A stretch of 64,000 bases of DNA, taken from Isoetes taiwanensis. Lineage: Eukaryota; Streptophyta; Lycopodiopsida; Isoetales; Isoetaceae. The stretch is from NCBI GenBank assembly GCA_021234155.1, contig JAJEKV010000053.1:5916488-5980487 (forward strand), given 5' to 3'. Numbering within the stretch: position 1 is the first letter of the stretch; every line of letters starts with the position of its first letter. A model generated the notes under the pieces. The model was not told the origin of the DNA, did no database searches, and worked only from the letters and a program-made list of their open reading frames with translations. Position numbers and translations under genes: made by a program. Positions 32,915 to 44,474 of the stretch are shown here, one piece after another.

Positions 32915-35001
32915 AAACACAAAAGATAGCAACTCCACCGGTGGTGATCTTAAATTCGTTTTTGCCGGGGAGGGACAGTGGGCACCCTCACTCAATCCAG
33001 GCCGTCCAAATCCAGAATGGGTTTCCTTCGGGCAAGAGACCAAAGCCCTAATTGTTAGCTGCTACCTTCGGCAGCAAAGGCAGCCGTGGTAGCAGCTATG
33101 GGATCAGGTTTAATTTCTCAACTCTCTCTCGTTCTTCCAATCTACAGGTTCATCTTACTGATTCTCTCGTCGATGACAGCTAAGAAGAAGGAGGTAAAGA
33201 AAGATACTGAGGCTACGGGATCAGGTTTAATTTCTCGACTCCCTCTTGTTCTTCCAATTCTACTGGTTCATCTTACTGATTTTCTCATCAATGACAGCTA
33301 AGAAGAAGGAGGTAAAGAAAGAGACTGGGCTTGGGCTTTCTGCAAAAAAATCCGATGATTTTGGGCAATGGTACTCAGAGGTTTGTAGATCTATATCTGT
33401 TCTGTTAAATACCCGTGTGCTTAAAGTTGGATTTTCACAGGTAGTTACTGCCGGTGAGATGATCGAATATTATGATATTTCTGGCTGCTATATCCTTCGT
33501 CCATGGTCCTATTCAATATGGGAGTTTATTCAGGTCTGTATTCAATCCTTACTGTTGACGGTCAGACAACTCTTTGCAAATTTTGTATCATATTTTTATC
33601 GTTCAGAAACCTAAACATGGTTAAGGCAATACTGGCTTACAAGATCAATGCCCATTATTATAATTGATTCTATTGCAGCGGGATAATTCTGAAAGTTTCC
33701 TATGTCAAGTTCACAAACGAGTCATGCTTTTCTTTTTGTCATTTCCTCTTCATTTGCGCTATGACTGATATGCTGCTCATAGAAGAAGTCGATTTAAACT
33801 GTACTGTTACCCATGGAAAAGATCTGAATCTGCTTACAGCATAAAAAACCTGTTTAAGTACTTACAACATGTTTATACAAAAAGAGTTCTGGATAAAGAG
33901 ATAAAGAAATGGGGAGTAAAAAATGCATATTTTCCAACTTTGTTAAGTACTTACAGCATGTTTATACGAACAGAGTTTTCTGGATCAAGAGATAAAGAAA
34001 TTGGGAGTAAAAAATGCATATTTTCCATTGTTTGTGACGGAAAAGGCACTTGTGAAGGAGAAAGATCATGTTGAAGGTTTTGCTCCTGAGGTATCACCTG
34101 TCAATTTGTGTATGGTCCTGCTCTGCAATATGCATGGAATGCATTGCATAATGAAAGTTCTGTTGCTTTTTGCAGGTAGCTTGGGTTACAAAATCTGGTA
34201 ATTCAGATCTGGAAGAACCAATTGCTATACGTCCAACCAGTGAGACTGTAATGTATCCAAATTTTGCCAAGTGGATCCGTGGACATCGAGATCTCCCTTT
34301 GAGGCTTAATCAGTGGTGCAATGTTTTGCGATGGGAATTCAAACATCCTACTCCATTTATCAGGTATTATATATATTTTCATGTCTGAGCAAATGGCTTT
34401 TTTTCATTTATGAGCATGATAGCTTTAATCTGATTGGAACAATTTTTAAAGGTGTTTGATGTGCCACTTATAACATCATAAATCATTACTAGCTTGTTTT
34501 TATGTTTTAAACTGGATATATCTTGACGGGCATAAAAAGGTGTGTTGACTGTTCTGTAGGAGTCGGGAGTTCTTGTGGCAGGAAGGGCACACTGCATTTG
34601 CTTCTAAAGAGGAAGCAGACAAAGAGGTACACTTTGGAGGGCAGTATTGTACTATGCTATCAAGTGCTAATGGTTTTTTTATTTCCTAGGCATTTTTATA
34701 TGCCTGACCAGCGACATTCTTTTAATGTAGGTTCTTGACATTTTGGAGTTATATAGAAGGGTTTATGAGGAGCTTCTTGCTGTTCCAGTTATCAAGGGCA
34801 TTAAAAGTGAGAAGGAAAAATTTGCCGGAGGCTTATATACAACTATTGTTGAGGCATGCATCCTGTCTCCTGGTACCAATAGTATTTCTTCTCAAATACG
34901 AACTTACTAATTTTATAAAAAATGACACAGGCATTTATTCCCATGACTGGACGTGGTATTCAAGGAGCAACATCACATTGCCGTGGCCAAAACTTTGCAA
35001 A
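32915..35001 (+). pseudogene. Truncated prolyl-tRNA synthetase copy (5' half)
   Basis: This ~2.1-kb block is almost identical to 47810-49908 in the same orientation. It includes the 5' leader, the first exons ([51 protein letters not shown]) and all introns. It stops within the exon encoding [11 protein letters not shown], just after LCK, where a 470-bp palindrome begins. Missing are the rest of the catalytic core with motif 3 and the anticodon-binding and C-terminal domains. Differences from the full copy are few; one changes Val to Leu in CNVLRWEF. It cannot encode an active enzyme. The near-identity implies a recent duplication or recent gene conversion. Confidence 0.9.
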
Positions 35002-35005
35002 CAAG

Positions 35006-35204
35006 CAATAATAGGATGATACTTACAAACTATACAGATCATAAATAGTATTTTGATGGTTCGAAATGTGCTACCAATGAGCCCCGGCATCGCTACTGCA
35101 CTCTTGACCGGGGGCGAAGGGGGAGACGCATAATGCCACGAATATTGCATCAGGAGAAAGATAGCCACAATGAGAAAGACCGCTAAGAGTTGAGCCTCCG
35201 CCAT
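35006..35204 (-). CDS. Small putative membrane protein, left palindrome arm
   Basis: The frame starts MAEAQLLAVFLIVAIFLLM, a strong N-terminal hydrophobic segment, followed by a Pro-rich SPPSPPV stretch and then GLIGSTFRTIK. It runs off the palindrome at its left end, so the stop is contributed by the ProRS side. The copy on the other arm differs at five residues (Q/R, S/P, S/T, I/V, Y/C), mostly amino-acid-changing differences. That does not support strong constraint. It could be a first exon. Family unknown. Confidence 0.4.
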
Positions 35205-35273
35205 GACTATATATATTAATTTGAAGATAACGAGTCGCTAATTCTCGTTATGTTCAAATTAATATATATAGTC

Positions 35274-35477
35274 ATGGCGGAGGCTCAACTCTTAGCGGTC
35301 TTTCTCATTGTGGCTATCTTTCTCCTGATGCGATATTCGTGGCATTATGCGTCTCCCCCTCCACCCCCGGTCAAGACTGCAGTAGCAATGCCGGGGCTCA
35401 TTGGTAGCACATTTCGAACCATCAAAGTACTATTTATGATCTGTATAGTTTGTAAGTGTCATCCTATTATTGCTTAA
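35274..35477 (+). CDS. Small putative membrane protein, right palindrome arm
   Basis: This is the divergent twin of the frame on the other arm. The ATG at 35274 starts MAEAQLLAVFLIVAIFLLM, then YASPPPPPVKT and GLIGSTFRTIKVLFM, about 67 residues to a TAA at the palindrome border. The two starts face away from a shared centre that is rich in TATATATATTAATTT, which could act as a two-way core promoter. A signal anchor plus short Pro-rich domain is visible. No family is recognised. Confidence 0.4.
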   Translation: MAEAQLLAVFLIVAIFLLMRYSWHYASPPPPPVKTAVAMPGLIGSTFRTIKVLFMICIVCKCHPIIA

Positions 35478-36043
35478 ATTATGGATATACATGCAATGGG
35501 ATGTACTGCATCAAATATTTCTACAAGTACAATATCATCTTTGGGCCTCAAGATAGTGCCACTTTCAAATTTGATTCTATTATCATCCACTATCTTTCTC
35601 TCAAATCACTCAATGGCTTATTTCATTGGGCTTAAAGTTCTGAGGAACAAATAGCCATTGTTATCTCAATACATCAATTCATTGCTGCGATCTACAAATG
35701 CATCAATTCGAAATAATTGTACACAAAAAATCAAGATGTTTGCCAGCATGTATTGTAAGTACATCTATGACGTCATCATTCCTTACAATACAACTGTACT
35801 TAGCCGTGTTGTGCGGAGCACTGTTACTAGTTTAAAATAAGAATGTGTTCGCTATATTTGTTATTCTCATTCTTTCTTGAGATTCTTTCATTTTCAAATT
35901 TTTCTTTTTCATTGACAAAATTTTGAGCGACGATCCATTTCCAATTTCCAGCCAGAGACATCTACTTAGGAGCCCTACCTCCAACAGATTGTGACTAGCA
36001 TTTACTCTCCAATTGAGTTATCTTTAGGTAAAATATGACTTCT
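35469..36043. repeat. Dispersed repeat R1, copy 2
   Basis: It matches 3305-3886. It begins exactly where the right palindrome arm ends (ATTGCTT is shared by both). From 36044 to about 36400 nothing is recognised. Confidence 0.8.
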
Positions 36044-36401
36044 CTAGATCTCCATTTATGATCAAAGGATATGATTTTATCAACTGGATTTTAAGGTGCT
36101 GCTACGCAATGCTATGTTTGCAATGCATCCAAGTCTGAAAAGCATTTTAGGCAAATATTTTGTGGACTGTAATGAAGATTTGACAAGGATTTAAATGGAG
36201 AAAATATGGAGTATACCTTGAAACTGTAATGAGGATTTAATGAGGATTTCTGTTCAGCTAATGGAGAACATATGGGGGTATGCCTTGAAATTATGGCAAT
36301 TTAGTGAAGTTTTTGTAAAGAATCATTGAGTTTCTTTCAAAGTATGGGAGAAAATGCTTTCTAAACATATATAAAGCAGTCTTCCATTTTTCTTTTTTTT
36401 T

Positions 36402-36806
36402 TTGTCGCTTGCTAATATTTCTGCGCTGCAATCCCTTTTAATGTTTACCTGCCACGTATTTTTCGAAACAACATCCTGCTCGACGCCTGGCAACGAGCTA
36501 CACTATGCTCCGGCGATGGCGATTGCTTCTTCTAATGCTGGCAGAGCAACTGGAGTCGGTAGAAGCTACAGCCAGGACGGCCATGGCCACGAGCATCTAA
36601 GCTCCTTAAATGGAGCTCACTATTATTTGTCAATCTTGGCTATGGCAGATGCGGGCCATCTAATACCAGGAACAAAAACACTTCTACGACAGAATAACTG
36701 GCTATTACATCTAAGATTGGGGCTTTTCCAGAAAAGGGCAAAACCTCGGAAGCTCAGGTTTTCTTCTGTGGGAACAAACCCTTCCATTCTAGCTTTGAAA
36801 GAATAA
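36402..36806 (+). other. 134-codon open frame, coding status uncertain
   Basis: The frame contains NELHYAPAMAIASSNAGRAT, ends ALKE and stops. The start is not an ATG, the composition is unremarkable and no motif is seen. Overlapping frames exist on the minus strand (36623-36925). It may be part of an old gene. The sequence 36807-38914 shows no gene that I can support. Confidence 0.2.
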
Positions 36807-38914
36807 GGCGGCTGCATAGTATCTTTTGGACGACCTGCCAGAAAATGGCTTTGAAGCGGATGCTCTGATGCATCAAACAGCTTTGTGGATACACTATTTT
36901 CTAGAGCCACTGCCTGCAACAGCATCGGTTACATTATGGAAGGCAAGGTTTAGGGCAAGGAGAGATTGACATGATTTGAGCAACTCAACCTTTGGTAGTA
37001 GCCGTCTGCAAAACTCTAAAAGCTTTTGGAAAGGTTCTGGCTGGAACTTGGCCGCTGTGCACACCCAACAGAATCGTATTTTGCCCTGGGTACTATACAA
37101 GCTCTGCTATTTGCCACAGATCTGGGCGACTGCAAGCCGCTTGCTTTTCCAGGTAACAAATAGCTCATGTTCTTTAGTTCCTTACAGTGAATCTCAGAAG
37201 CCTCAGAAGCCTGGCTATGTTGATAATGGCTATGGAGGAGGTTGGCGATGGTAAGCGGTAGCCAGGTTAGGATCTGCAACAACAAAATCGTTATTCCTTC
37301 TGCATATACAGCTAATGAACAAGTCCTTTGCAAATCGATGGATATGGTGGCAGGATGGGAGTAGTGCACAGTCCAGTTGACTGAAGGATTTTGAGAATCG
37401 AGGTAAGCAATCAAGTTGCAAGTGTATTATACAAATCTGTGTAAAATACCGTCCCAATGGATTACGTTAAACATTCAATTCTAGACTTTGCTTTATTTAA
37501 GATCTACTAACGTACAACTTAAACTGCCTTTCCCAGTGCATGCATGGTCCCAAGTGTAAGAATAGTTCCAAGTGTTCAATAGGTAAAAGAATACAGGAAG
37601 TGTACATATTAGGAGGTCTGATTCTTCCAGTTTGGGGTATGGCGGAACCTGCTTTAGCAAAGCAGGTTTGTACTGGTGCTTGACATTTGGTGATTCAATG
37701 TTTTTGGGGCTATTATACGTCTTGGTCTTAGACCCGAACAAGTCACAGAAGGCTGCGTGTTGTGAGATTAGAAACCACAGAAGAAAAACGGAGAATAGTG
37801 GGCCTTCATATTCCAAGTTCAGCAGTAGATGCTGTTCTAAGCGGTATGACTGGCAAAGTAAAAGAAATCTTAGTGAGTACTTTATTTTCGGAAGTTAAAT
37901 GTTGAGTTTTATTGTTGCATAGGGTTGGTTTCGCAGGGCTAAAAGTGTACGTGATAAATTTTTGTAAATTTATAAATGGAGCGCATGTGCTGAAAGTTCG
38001 AACGATAAAAAAAAATGGGAATGCATTATCCAAAATGATGTGCAGTATATTAATATTCAAATTGTCCTGTAGAAAGGAATTTCTAGAGGAACAATACGGT
38101 TTTTCTTATGCTTAGATGGTCTGGAATTACTCTGATTTACTCCAAGATCATTTTGGACTGCAATTGTTGATCGATGTGGTATAAAGGAGCTACTGGCTAA
38201 TAAATCCATATCTCTAGGGTGTATACCCTGCATAGAATGCATTTTTATTAATTATCAATAAGATATCTCTCATTCATGATCATACAAAGCAATTAAGAAA
38301 GAAAACCGCCAATGGAACTAGGGTGTACACCCAGCATATGATGCATTTTAACTAATTGTTAATAAAACTCTCTCATTCATGAGCATACAAAACAATTAAG
38401 AAACAGATTTCTTCAATATCTTTCTAATATAAACTAGAGGGAACAAATGCGAAACAAGCTTCAATTGAACAAGCTGCAGTTGCAGTCTTTGCTATCACAC
38501 TATTATCATCATGACTACGATTAGATGACCAGTTATAAGGCAGGCACAAAGACCCTACTATGTAGTGAAGGCCACATGGATTAAGTAAATAATGGCTCCA
38601 TTGTATGCACGGTGGAAGTTATTGAGAGTAATCAAAGATTCACATATGGGATGCAGCCAAAAGTAAGCCTGCCTATGTCTATCGACATTGTTAAGATGAA
38701 ACCAAATGCATGATCCTAAACTTCCCTAAATTAAAATCAAATGTATGATCCCTTACTACACTAATCTAACATAAATGGGCTCCAGATGAATGTGCTTGCA
38801 TTTAGTGAATTGTTTATGGATGAGAAAGGTTAAAGCTAAGCACCATTTCGAAAGAGGTGAGGCTCAAAGGTCTGAAACTTATGGTAAATCTAACTTCACA
38901 GGGTTAGAATAAGA

Positions 38915-38953
38915 GAAATGTTCGCGGAGGCCTTGGCCGCCGCGATAAATTTC
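38915..38953. repeat. 39-bp imperfect palindrome P1, copy 2
   Basis: GAAATGTTCGCGGAGGCC and GGCCGCCGCGATAAATTTC flank TT. It relates to 16621-16659 and 41178-41216. Confidence 0.7.
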
Positions 38954-39000
38954 TTGTAAATCTAAAGTTGATTGTTCATGTCTATCTTTATTTCTATTTA

Positions 39001-39029
39001 CTAGGAACGTGTGCCCGAAGATGCCGGGC
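39001..39029 (-). mobile_element. Helitron 3' end, minus strand, third copy
   Basis: The minus strand reads GCCCGGCATCTTCGGGC, then ACACGTTC, then CTAG followed by T. It is clearly the same family as the end at 22030. The body runs to the right and includes a 75-codon frame (39009-39236) of unknown value. The sequence 39240-39920 holds no supported gene. Confidence 0.75.
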
Positions 39030-39923
39030 ATTGGTCGTGGACGTGTGTCATGGCTGGATGTAATGGAGCTTGTAAGTGGAACGAAATGTTATAGATTTGC
39101 CATGTCTATAGATGGATCAAAGTGTGAAGATGTGAAGTTTAGATGGGATGATCTATTGAATTGCATCCACCCCAACCTAGCTTGTAACAACTTCCCTTCT
39201 ATGTACACTGGTGAATGCCTCATCTCACATACTTAAAAATGGGTGCTCAAACGTCAAAACGTTGTCAAAGCTTTTATAAGAGTGTAAGATTAGACTTGTG
39301 AAGGCACTTGTGAAGGCTTTTATAAGAGTGTAAGATTAGACTTGATATAAGGCTTTTGGAAGGCATAATAGCATAGGCCCAATAAGCTTAAGCCATCATG
39401 TTATGAGTATACTCTAGAATATGCTTTGCAACTCAGTTTTCCATGTTAACAAAGGCCTAGCAGGAGGACTGAAACGGTCCCTGGTAAGAAAAAATATTTT
39501 AGGGTTCGCACCTGTTAAATGTGGTAAATCTGCCAAAGGAATTAAGAAATGCCAGACTCATGGCTATGGCAGGGTCGGATTTGGGTGCTAGACAACAAAT
39601 AAACCATGAGAATCTACCTGAGTTTGGATAGGTGAAGCCGAAATGTAGATCACACAGTTCTCCCAGATATAAAAATCAAGTGAAATTGGAAAATCGCCTT
39701 CTGTAAAACTGGAAAATGTTCTATATAATCGGAACATCGAAAGAGAAGGAAGAAAGAAGGGTTATGGATATGGTTCTACATTCTACCTGCCACGGCGAAA
39801 TTGCTCAAGGCGGTGCCTGAACATAAATGGATAAAAACGTCACAGGCCCATCGCCGCTCTGTGCCCCTCCCTTCCCACTCAAAGTTGAACAGGTAGACGC
39901 ATACGTTGCCATTAGGGGGAGAG

Positions 39924-39957
39924 GGAACGCCGCATACGGCGTTACATGCGGCGTTCC
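39924..39957. repeat. CpG-rich hairpin, GAACGCCGCATG family, copy 2
   Basis: GGAACGCCGCAT and ATGCGGCGTTCC flank ten bases. Compare 32832-32865. Confidence 0.7.
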
Positions 39958-40132
39958 GGCACGCAACCCAACACTTTACCATTTTAAAAAATAAGATATA
40001 AGAAAGGTTGTCAAGTACTAACACTAGAGGCAAAGCTTTTGAATTTCTAGTCATACACATATGCCTAGATGCATTACACGAACTGGTGCATTACAGAAAG
40101 TGCAATAGTTAGTGATATATGACAGGACATTT

Positions 40133-41630
40133 TTGGCAATAGAATTTGAACATGATGTAGAGTACAGAATTGACATGTTACACCGCAAGAAAAACATATA
40201 GTTTGAAGAGTTTTGGAGTTTAACAATTATTCGAAGCAAAGATCAGGCAACAAAAATGAACAACAATGTAAGGTGCAAAAAATAAATGTACGATGTACTA
40301 TAATGTAAAAACCATAAGAGTCCAAACATCCTATGTATTGAATCCACAATTGTGCTCCTTTATCCCCGATCCTCGGTTTCATAGCTCCCGACCGTAACTT
40401 GGTTTCTTTCTGTTATGGATTTGGGGGAGGCTAGGCTGGTTTTGGGTACCCGATCTTGGTTCTTGGCACCCAAGTTGAAGCGATGGTTGAAGTGCTTCTT
40501 GCAGGTGGAAAGAATCAAGAGTCGATCCTATAGTATCTACTGCTTTTGGGAAGAAGCCGGGGCTTCAAGAGTCCGCTGTAGTACCAGCTGTAGTGGAGAA
40601 GATGTAGAGGTGCTCTGATTTGAGTACTAAGCTAGCTAGTGCTTCACCTTCCATTCCTCTTGGGTGGGTGCAAATATTTCCTATCTAGCCTGTTGAGAGG
40701 CTTATAAATAAGGTTGTACACCATTTTTATTAATAAAATTTAAATATCTTGTCGCCGAAGAAAAAAAAAAAAAAAAAAAAAAAAAAACTGAAGCCAAATC
40801 CAAATGTCAATTACTACGAGAATTTATTTCATCCAATATCTCCTATAGGCTAGAATAAACAAGGACTCATCTATTAGGATTAGGATTGAAATACATGCTC
40901 TTATCCATAAGCAACAAATAAATTAAATTGGATTACAATGTTTGTGTAAAATTCCTTAATTTTATAGTATGCAAATTATTCGTACATGTGTTTTCATGAA
41001 CCTTTCAATTTTCTCAGGACTTTCAAACAAAGCTTGCTTACACCATTTGCCCTTTGTCAAATCATTATTCAAAGACAATATAAAACCTTATTCGAAAACA
41101 TTCACAGAACATATTTAAAAGGATTGAATCTTAATAGGACATTAATAATGGGTTAACTCAACAATTTTGGACCTAAAGAAATGTTCGCAACGGCCTTGGC
41201 CATCGCGATAAATTTCTTGTATAGGGTAGAATTTGCGTCTTCTTTATGTTTTGGGACCTAGCTCTATAGTTAATAAGACTTTCATTTGCCAATTTCTCCT
41301 ATACATGGTTAGGTATTTGGTTGAAAAATCACCATTTAGATTGCAACTGCACTAGAAAACAATAGGAAAAATGGCCAGTTCGACCTACACTTTTGTGGAT
41401 ATCTTTTACAAAGAATGGCTAATTGGTTATATAAAAGAAAAATTTGTAGGTCCGTTAGAATTTTCCTGCTATATACCCTAACTTGTGGGCCATACTCTAT
41501 AAATGAAGAATGCTCTCTACAACTCAAAATAAAGTATAACGTGTGAATATACCCATTCAACAAAATAAAATATAACTTGCGAATATATGCTCATTCAACA
41601 GCTCTCTCATCTCTCAATAAAATAAAAAAT
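40133..41630. repeat. Repeat A, copy 2, with LINE insertion
   Basis: It matches 16004-17060, split at 40367 by a LINE tail. Its right end meets the left border of a 6-kb insertion at 41633. The third copy of palindrome P1 lies at 41178-41216. Confidence 0.85.
40368..40786 (+). mobile_element. 5'-truncated LINE tail with long poly(A)
   Basis: Relative to the empty site at 16240, about 420 bp have been added. They end in GGTTGTACACCATTTTTATT, then AATAAAATTT and about 28 A residues. The empty-site bases TGCCAT are missing and no target duplication is visible, so the insertion came with a small deletion. No coding sequence is left. Confidence 0.8.
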
Positions 41631-41984
41631 AACTAGCAGAACTGCAGGGTTGGGAAGAAGGCTGGGCAAATGGGTTCATGTTGGTATCTTAATCGTAGTA
41701 ATTTGAATTTCGGCGGCAACCTTCTTAAGGTTTTTTTTTTTTCTTATATCAGAGCATACCAGTTTGCCTGCAAAGGCTTGAATTCCATTGAGAAATAATA
41801 CGGAGATTTAAGAATTGCTCGTTAACTTCCCATTACTAGTTTGATATGATGCCAAATGGAATTGTGATCGAACAGGAATTACACACATAAGGAAAAGGAA
41901 TGCTAACAAAGAATACTAACCTTATCAACTTGCAAAGTATCTCAGAATAGTTTCCATTTATCCAAATCATGAAGAAATCCATCG

Positions 41985-42281
41985 TGAATAGTCTGGTTGC
42001 ATTTTATACTTTATCAAGTTCCCCTTGTGTAGTCTCCTTTCATCTGTTGACCTTTTCAGCTGTGTTCCCCTTGTGCAGTAATACATATTGTGCAGCGCCC
42101 CCTGGATCCAGAAATGAAATCTCTTTTGCAATATGTTTCTCTTCTTCAAGTTTCCATGATTTCTGCAGGCACTGAGCAAAGTAATCCACAATACAATATC
42201 AGGCTCGGACATCTCGGTCTAGCCATGTTGATATCTCCATGCCAAGTGTATGCAGCTATCATTGCACTTCATAATATCTGA
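41985..42281 (-). pseudogene. PPR protein (E-motif region) fragment
   Basis: The minus strand encodes EPDIVLWITLLSACRNHGNL, then in a shifted frame EEEKHIAKEISFLDPGGAAQ and YVLLHKGN, which matches the last PPR and the E motif of plant organellar RNA-editing PPR proteins (family form: WxxLLSACRxHGNxxxGExxAxxxxxLDPxxxxxYVLLSN). Frame shifts and stops downstream break it. Only about 90 residues remain. Confidence 0.7.
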
Positions 42282-43280
42282 TTTGGATTGGATAAGTTAT
42301 CAAATAAGCTGCTAAGTGTTCCACATTTAGCATATACATAAAAAGCATTTAGCAGGGCAAAATAGTTTTGTGTGAGAGAGAGAGAGTTCCAGTTGCTAAA
42401 TTGAAATAATGAAGTAAGTTGTCTTAAACTAGTGCCAACTTATTATGGAGACATCAGAGCGCAACAAAAACAGACAATGGGTATTAAGATTGGGAGCACC
42501 ACAAATGAGGATTAAGGGTACCGAGATTGGGTAAAGCAATGGTCAGTATTCCTTGGGGTTTGGAGAATGGGTATTATCTATAGTCTGAGAAGGGAGAGGC
42601 CAACAACTTATTTCTTGGGGTTTGGAGAATAGTTATTATTCTATTTTGAGAGGGAGAGGCCAATGGCTTATTACATACAGAGCAAGGTTGTTGATGTGAT
42701 ATGGAAGACGAATAGACAACACACACGTATGGCATATATAGAGCTTGCAAGAGATTGGAGCCTTCCGTTATGAATAACCTCTAAATTACTATCTCCATAC
42801 CTAGATTGCAATTGCCAAAAAGCATTTAATTCAAGTTGCATGGGTTATTGACACTAGCCATTAGCCATAGGTTAGATGATTGGCATCTGAATATCTAGTG
42901 AAGAATGAAGGGTATCCAAGCAAATAGCACATATTTAAAAGATGTGCAATAACACAAATTTAAGATCCGTTTGCACAATACAAATTTAGGATCTGTTGTT
43001 TTTGTTTTTTACTCCAGTGTGCATTGACCCATTAAATGAAACAACTGTAGTATCCTTTATTATTTCCAGACAGGGTATTAGTATGCCAACCAAATAACAT
43101 TGACCCATTATATGAACCAGTGTAGTATCTTTTATTATTTTCAGATAGGGCATTAGTATGGCATCCAAATAACGCATAGAATATGTCACAACAAATAGAT
43201 TGGTATGTTGTAGGGTACTGACTGAGCCAGTATTCCTAACAACTTAGATGATTGGCATCTGAATATTTTGATAATCGCAT

Positions 43281-43300
43281 CGATCCGCGACAGCGGATCG
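43281..43300. repeat. Perfect 8-bp hairpin beside the hAT target site
   Basis: CGATCCGC pairs with GCGGATCG across GACA, three bases before the hAT target duplication. Confidence 0.6.
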
Positions 43301-43303
43301 GCA

Positions 43304-43950
43304 TTCTAGAATAGGGCGAGCATGCATGTCTTGCATGCATGCGGGCGGCGCATGCCCTTTCTGGCTAGGGTTTCGCTATTTTAGGCGTGGTTCTGCATCT
43401 TCGTCTCATCGGCGCTTCCTCTTCTCTCAGCAGTACCTTATTCTCTTTGAACCCACCCTCCCCCCCTTCTTTGTTTATTGTATTGTGCATAAATTTTTGT
43501 TTATCATGTTCTTCTTCCACCCGCTGGGTGATGCTATCCTCTGGTATGTTTGTGTTGTCTCGTTTGTTGTGTTGGTGATGTGCAGGTTCAGGTTGGCGAG
43601 TGGCATCTGTTTCGACTTCTCCATGCGGGGGTTTTTGGGAGCGATTTTTATGCCTTCCGTTTGTCTAAGCCCTTTGCCGAAGGCTTATCACTAGGGTTTT
43701 TCCTCGAAAACCCGAAAGGGCGGGGTTTTTTAATCCCGGTGATAAGCTTTCGGCAGGTACATCAGCCACTCATCTATTAGCATTGTATTTTTTGGGGTCC
43801 AAATGATATAATTGGATTTCCCCTTTATTTTTTGTGGATAGTTCGCATGTGTGCGGCTATCCACTGTCCACCATTGTAGAAAATCTGCTGAGATGAATGA
43901 GAAGCCTATCTATCGGCGGTTTGTTGGTTCATGCGAGCCCTATTCTAGAA
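43304..43950 (+). mobile_element. Non-autonomous hAT element, 631 bp, with 8-bp target duplications
   Basis: TTCTAGAA occurs at 43304-43311 and 43943-43950 and fits the hAT preference nTnnnnAn. Between them the element runs from TAGGGCGAGCATGC to GCATGCGAGCCCTA, terminal inverted repeats of about 14 bp with one or two mismatches, beginning TAGGG like other hAT ends. It has no transposase. It starts like a transcribed 5' leader (CTAGGGTTTCG, then CTCTCAG) and carries an ENE-like RNA element at 43676-43754. Frames inside are short and unconvincing. Confidence 0.85.
43676..43754 (+). ncRNA. ENE-like triple-helix RNA stability element, copy 2
   Basis: GCCGAAGGCTTATCAC pairs with GTGATAAGCTTTCGGC (one G.U). 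Inside come GGG-UUUUU-CCUCG, AAAA, CCC-GAAA-GGG, then CGGGG-UUUUUU-AAUCCC. The core matches copy 1 at 25942-26031, while the outer stem is entirely different in sequence yet still complementary. The cap changes from UUCG to GAAA, both stable tetraloops. U5 opposite U6 between GC stems is the ENE signature. It lies in the 3' third of the hAT element, where it could protect the poly(A) end of its RNA. Confidence 0.75.
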
Positions 43951-44235
43951 CTTAGATGATTGGCATCTGAATATCTTGTGAAATATACGGAGAGTTGAGG
44001 AGGAAAAAAAATATTGAAAACAATTTGATCAAAAAATCATAAAGGAGCACCACCTCAGGTACAACATTTGTAATAACAAGAAAAGCCTCACTTGAAAGAC
44101 CATTATAAGTGAGGACTGCATTCACAATGTGCAACATGCTCGAGTAGTCATCTTCATTGTCACCATGCTCGAGTAGTCATCTTCATTGTCACCGATGGTG
44201 CTTAGTTAAAGCCCTTTTATTATGGCAACGGCTTA

Positions 44236-44474
44236 GGTAAAGCCCGTTTATTATGCCACGACAATGTTATCCACACATCCCTTAGAATCTATTTACCATT
44301 TGTTAGAGCTGTCAGGTAAAGCCCGTTTATTATGCCACGACAATGTTATCCACACATCCCTTAGAATCTATTTACCATTTGTTAGAGCCGCCGTAAAGCC
44401 CGCTTATTATGCCACCGACAATGTTATCCACACATCCCTTAGAATCTATTTACCATTTGTTAGAGCCGCTGATT
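44236..44474. repeat. ~79-bp tandem repeat, three copies
   Basis: Units contain TAAAGCCCGTTTATTATGCC and TATTTACCATTTGTTAGAGC. Small length changes shift the frame, so the 71-codon frame across it is not a gene. Confidence 0.85.

Larger units (their letters stand above)
35001..35477. repeat. 470-bp near-perfect palindrome (head-to-head duplication)
   Basis: Arms of about 228 bp (35003-35228 and 35250-35476), about 96% identical by eye, flank a ~22-bp centre. The arms begin GCAATAATAGGATGATACTT and its complement. The palindrome abuts the truncated ProRS copy on the left and repeat R1 on the right. Confidence 0.9.
42872..43975. repeat. Three copies of a 23-bp repeat around the hAT element
   Basis: TTAGATGATTGGCATCTGAA and then TAT occurs near 42873, 43246 and 43953. 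The last two bracket the hAT element and its left hairpin, which suggests a local duplication before or during insertion. Confidence 0.7.

Noticed and set aside
43264-43311. Helitron 3' end at the hairpin plus CTAG near 43306
   Set aside because: The base after CTAG is A, and the CTAG belongs to the palindromic hAT target duplication TTCTAGAA.
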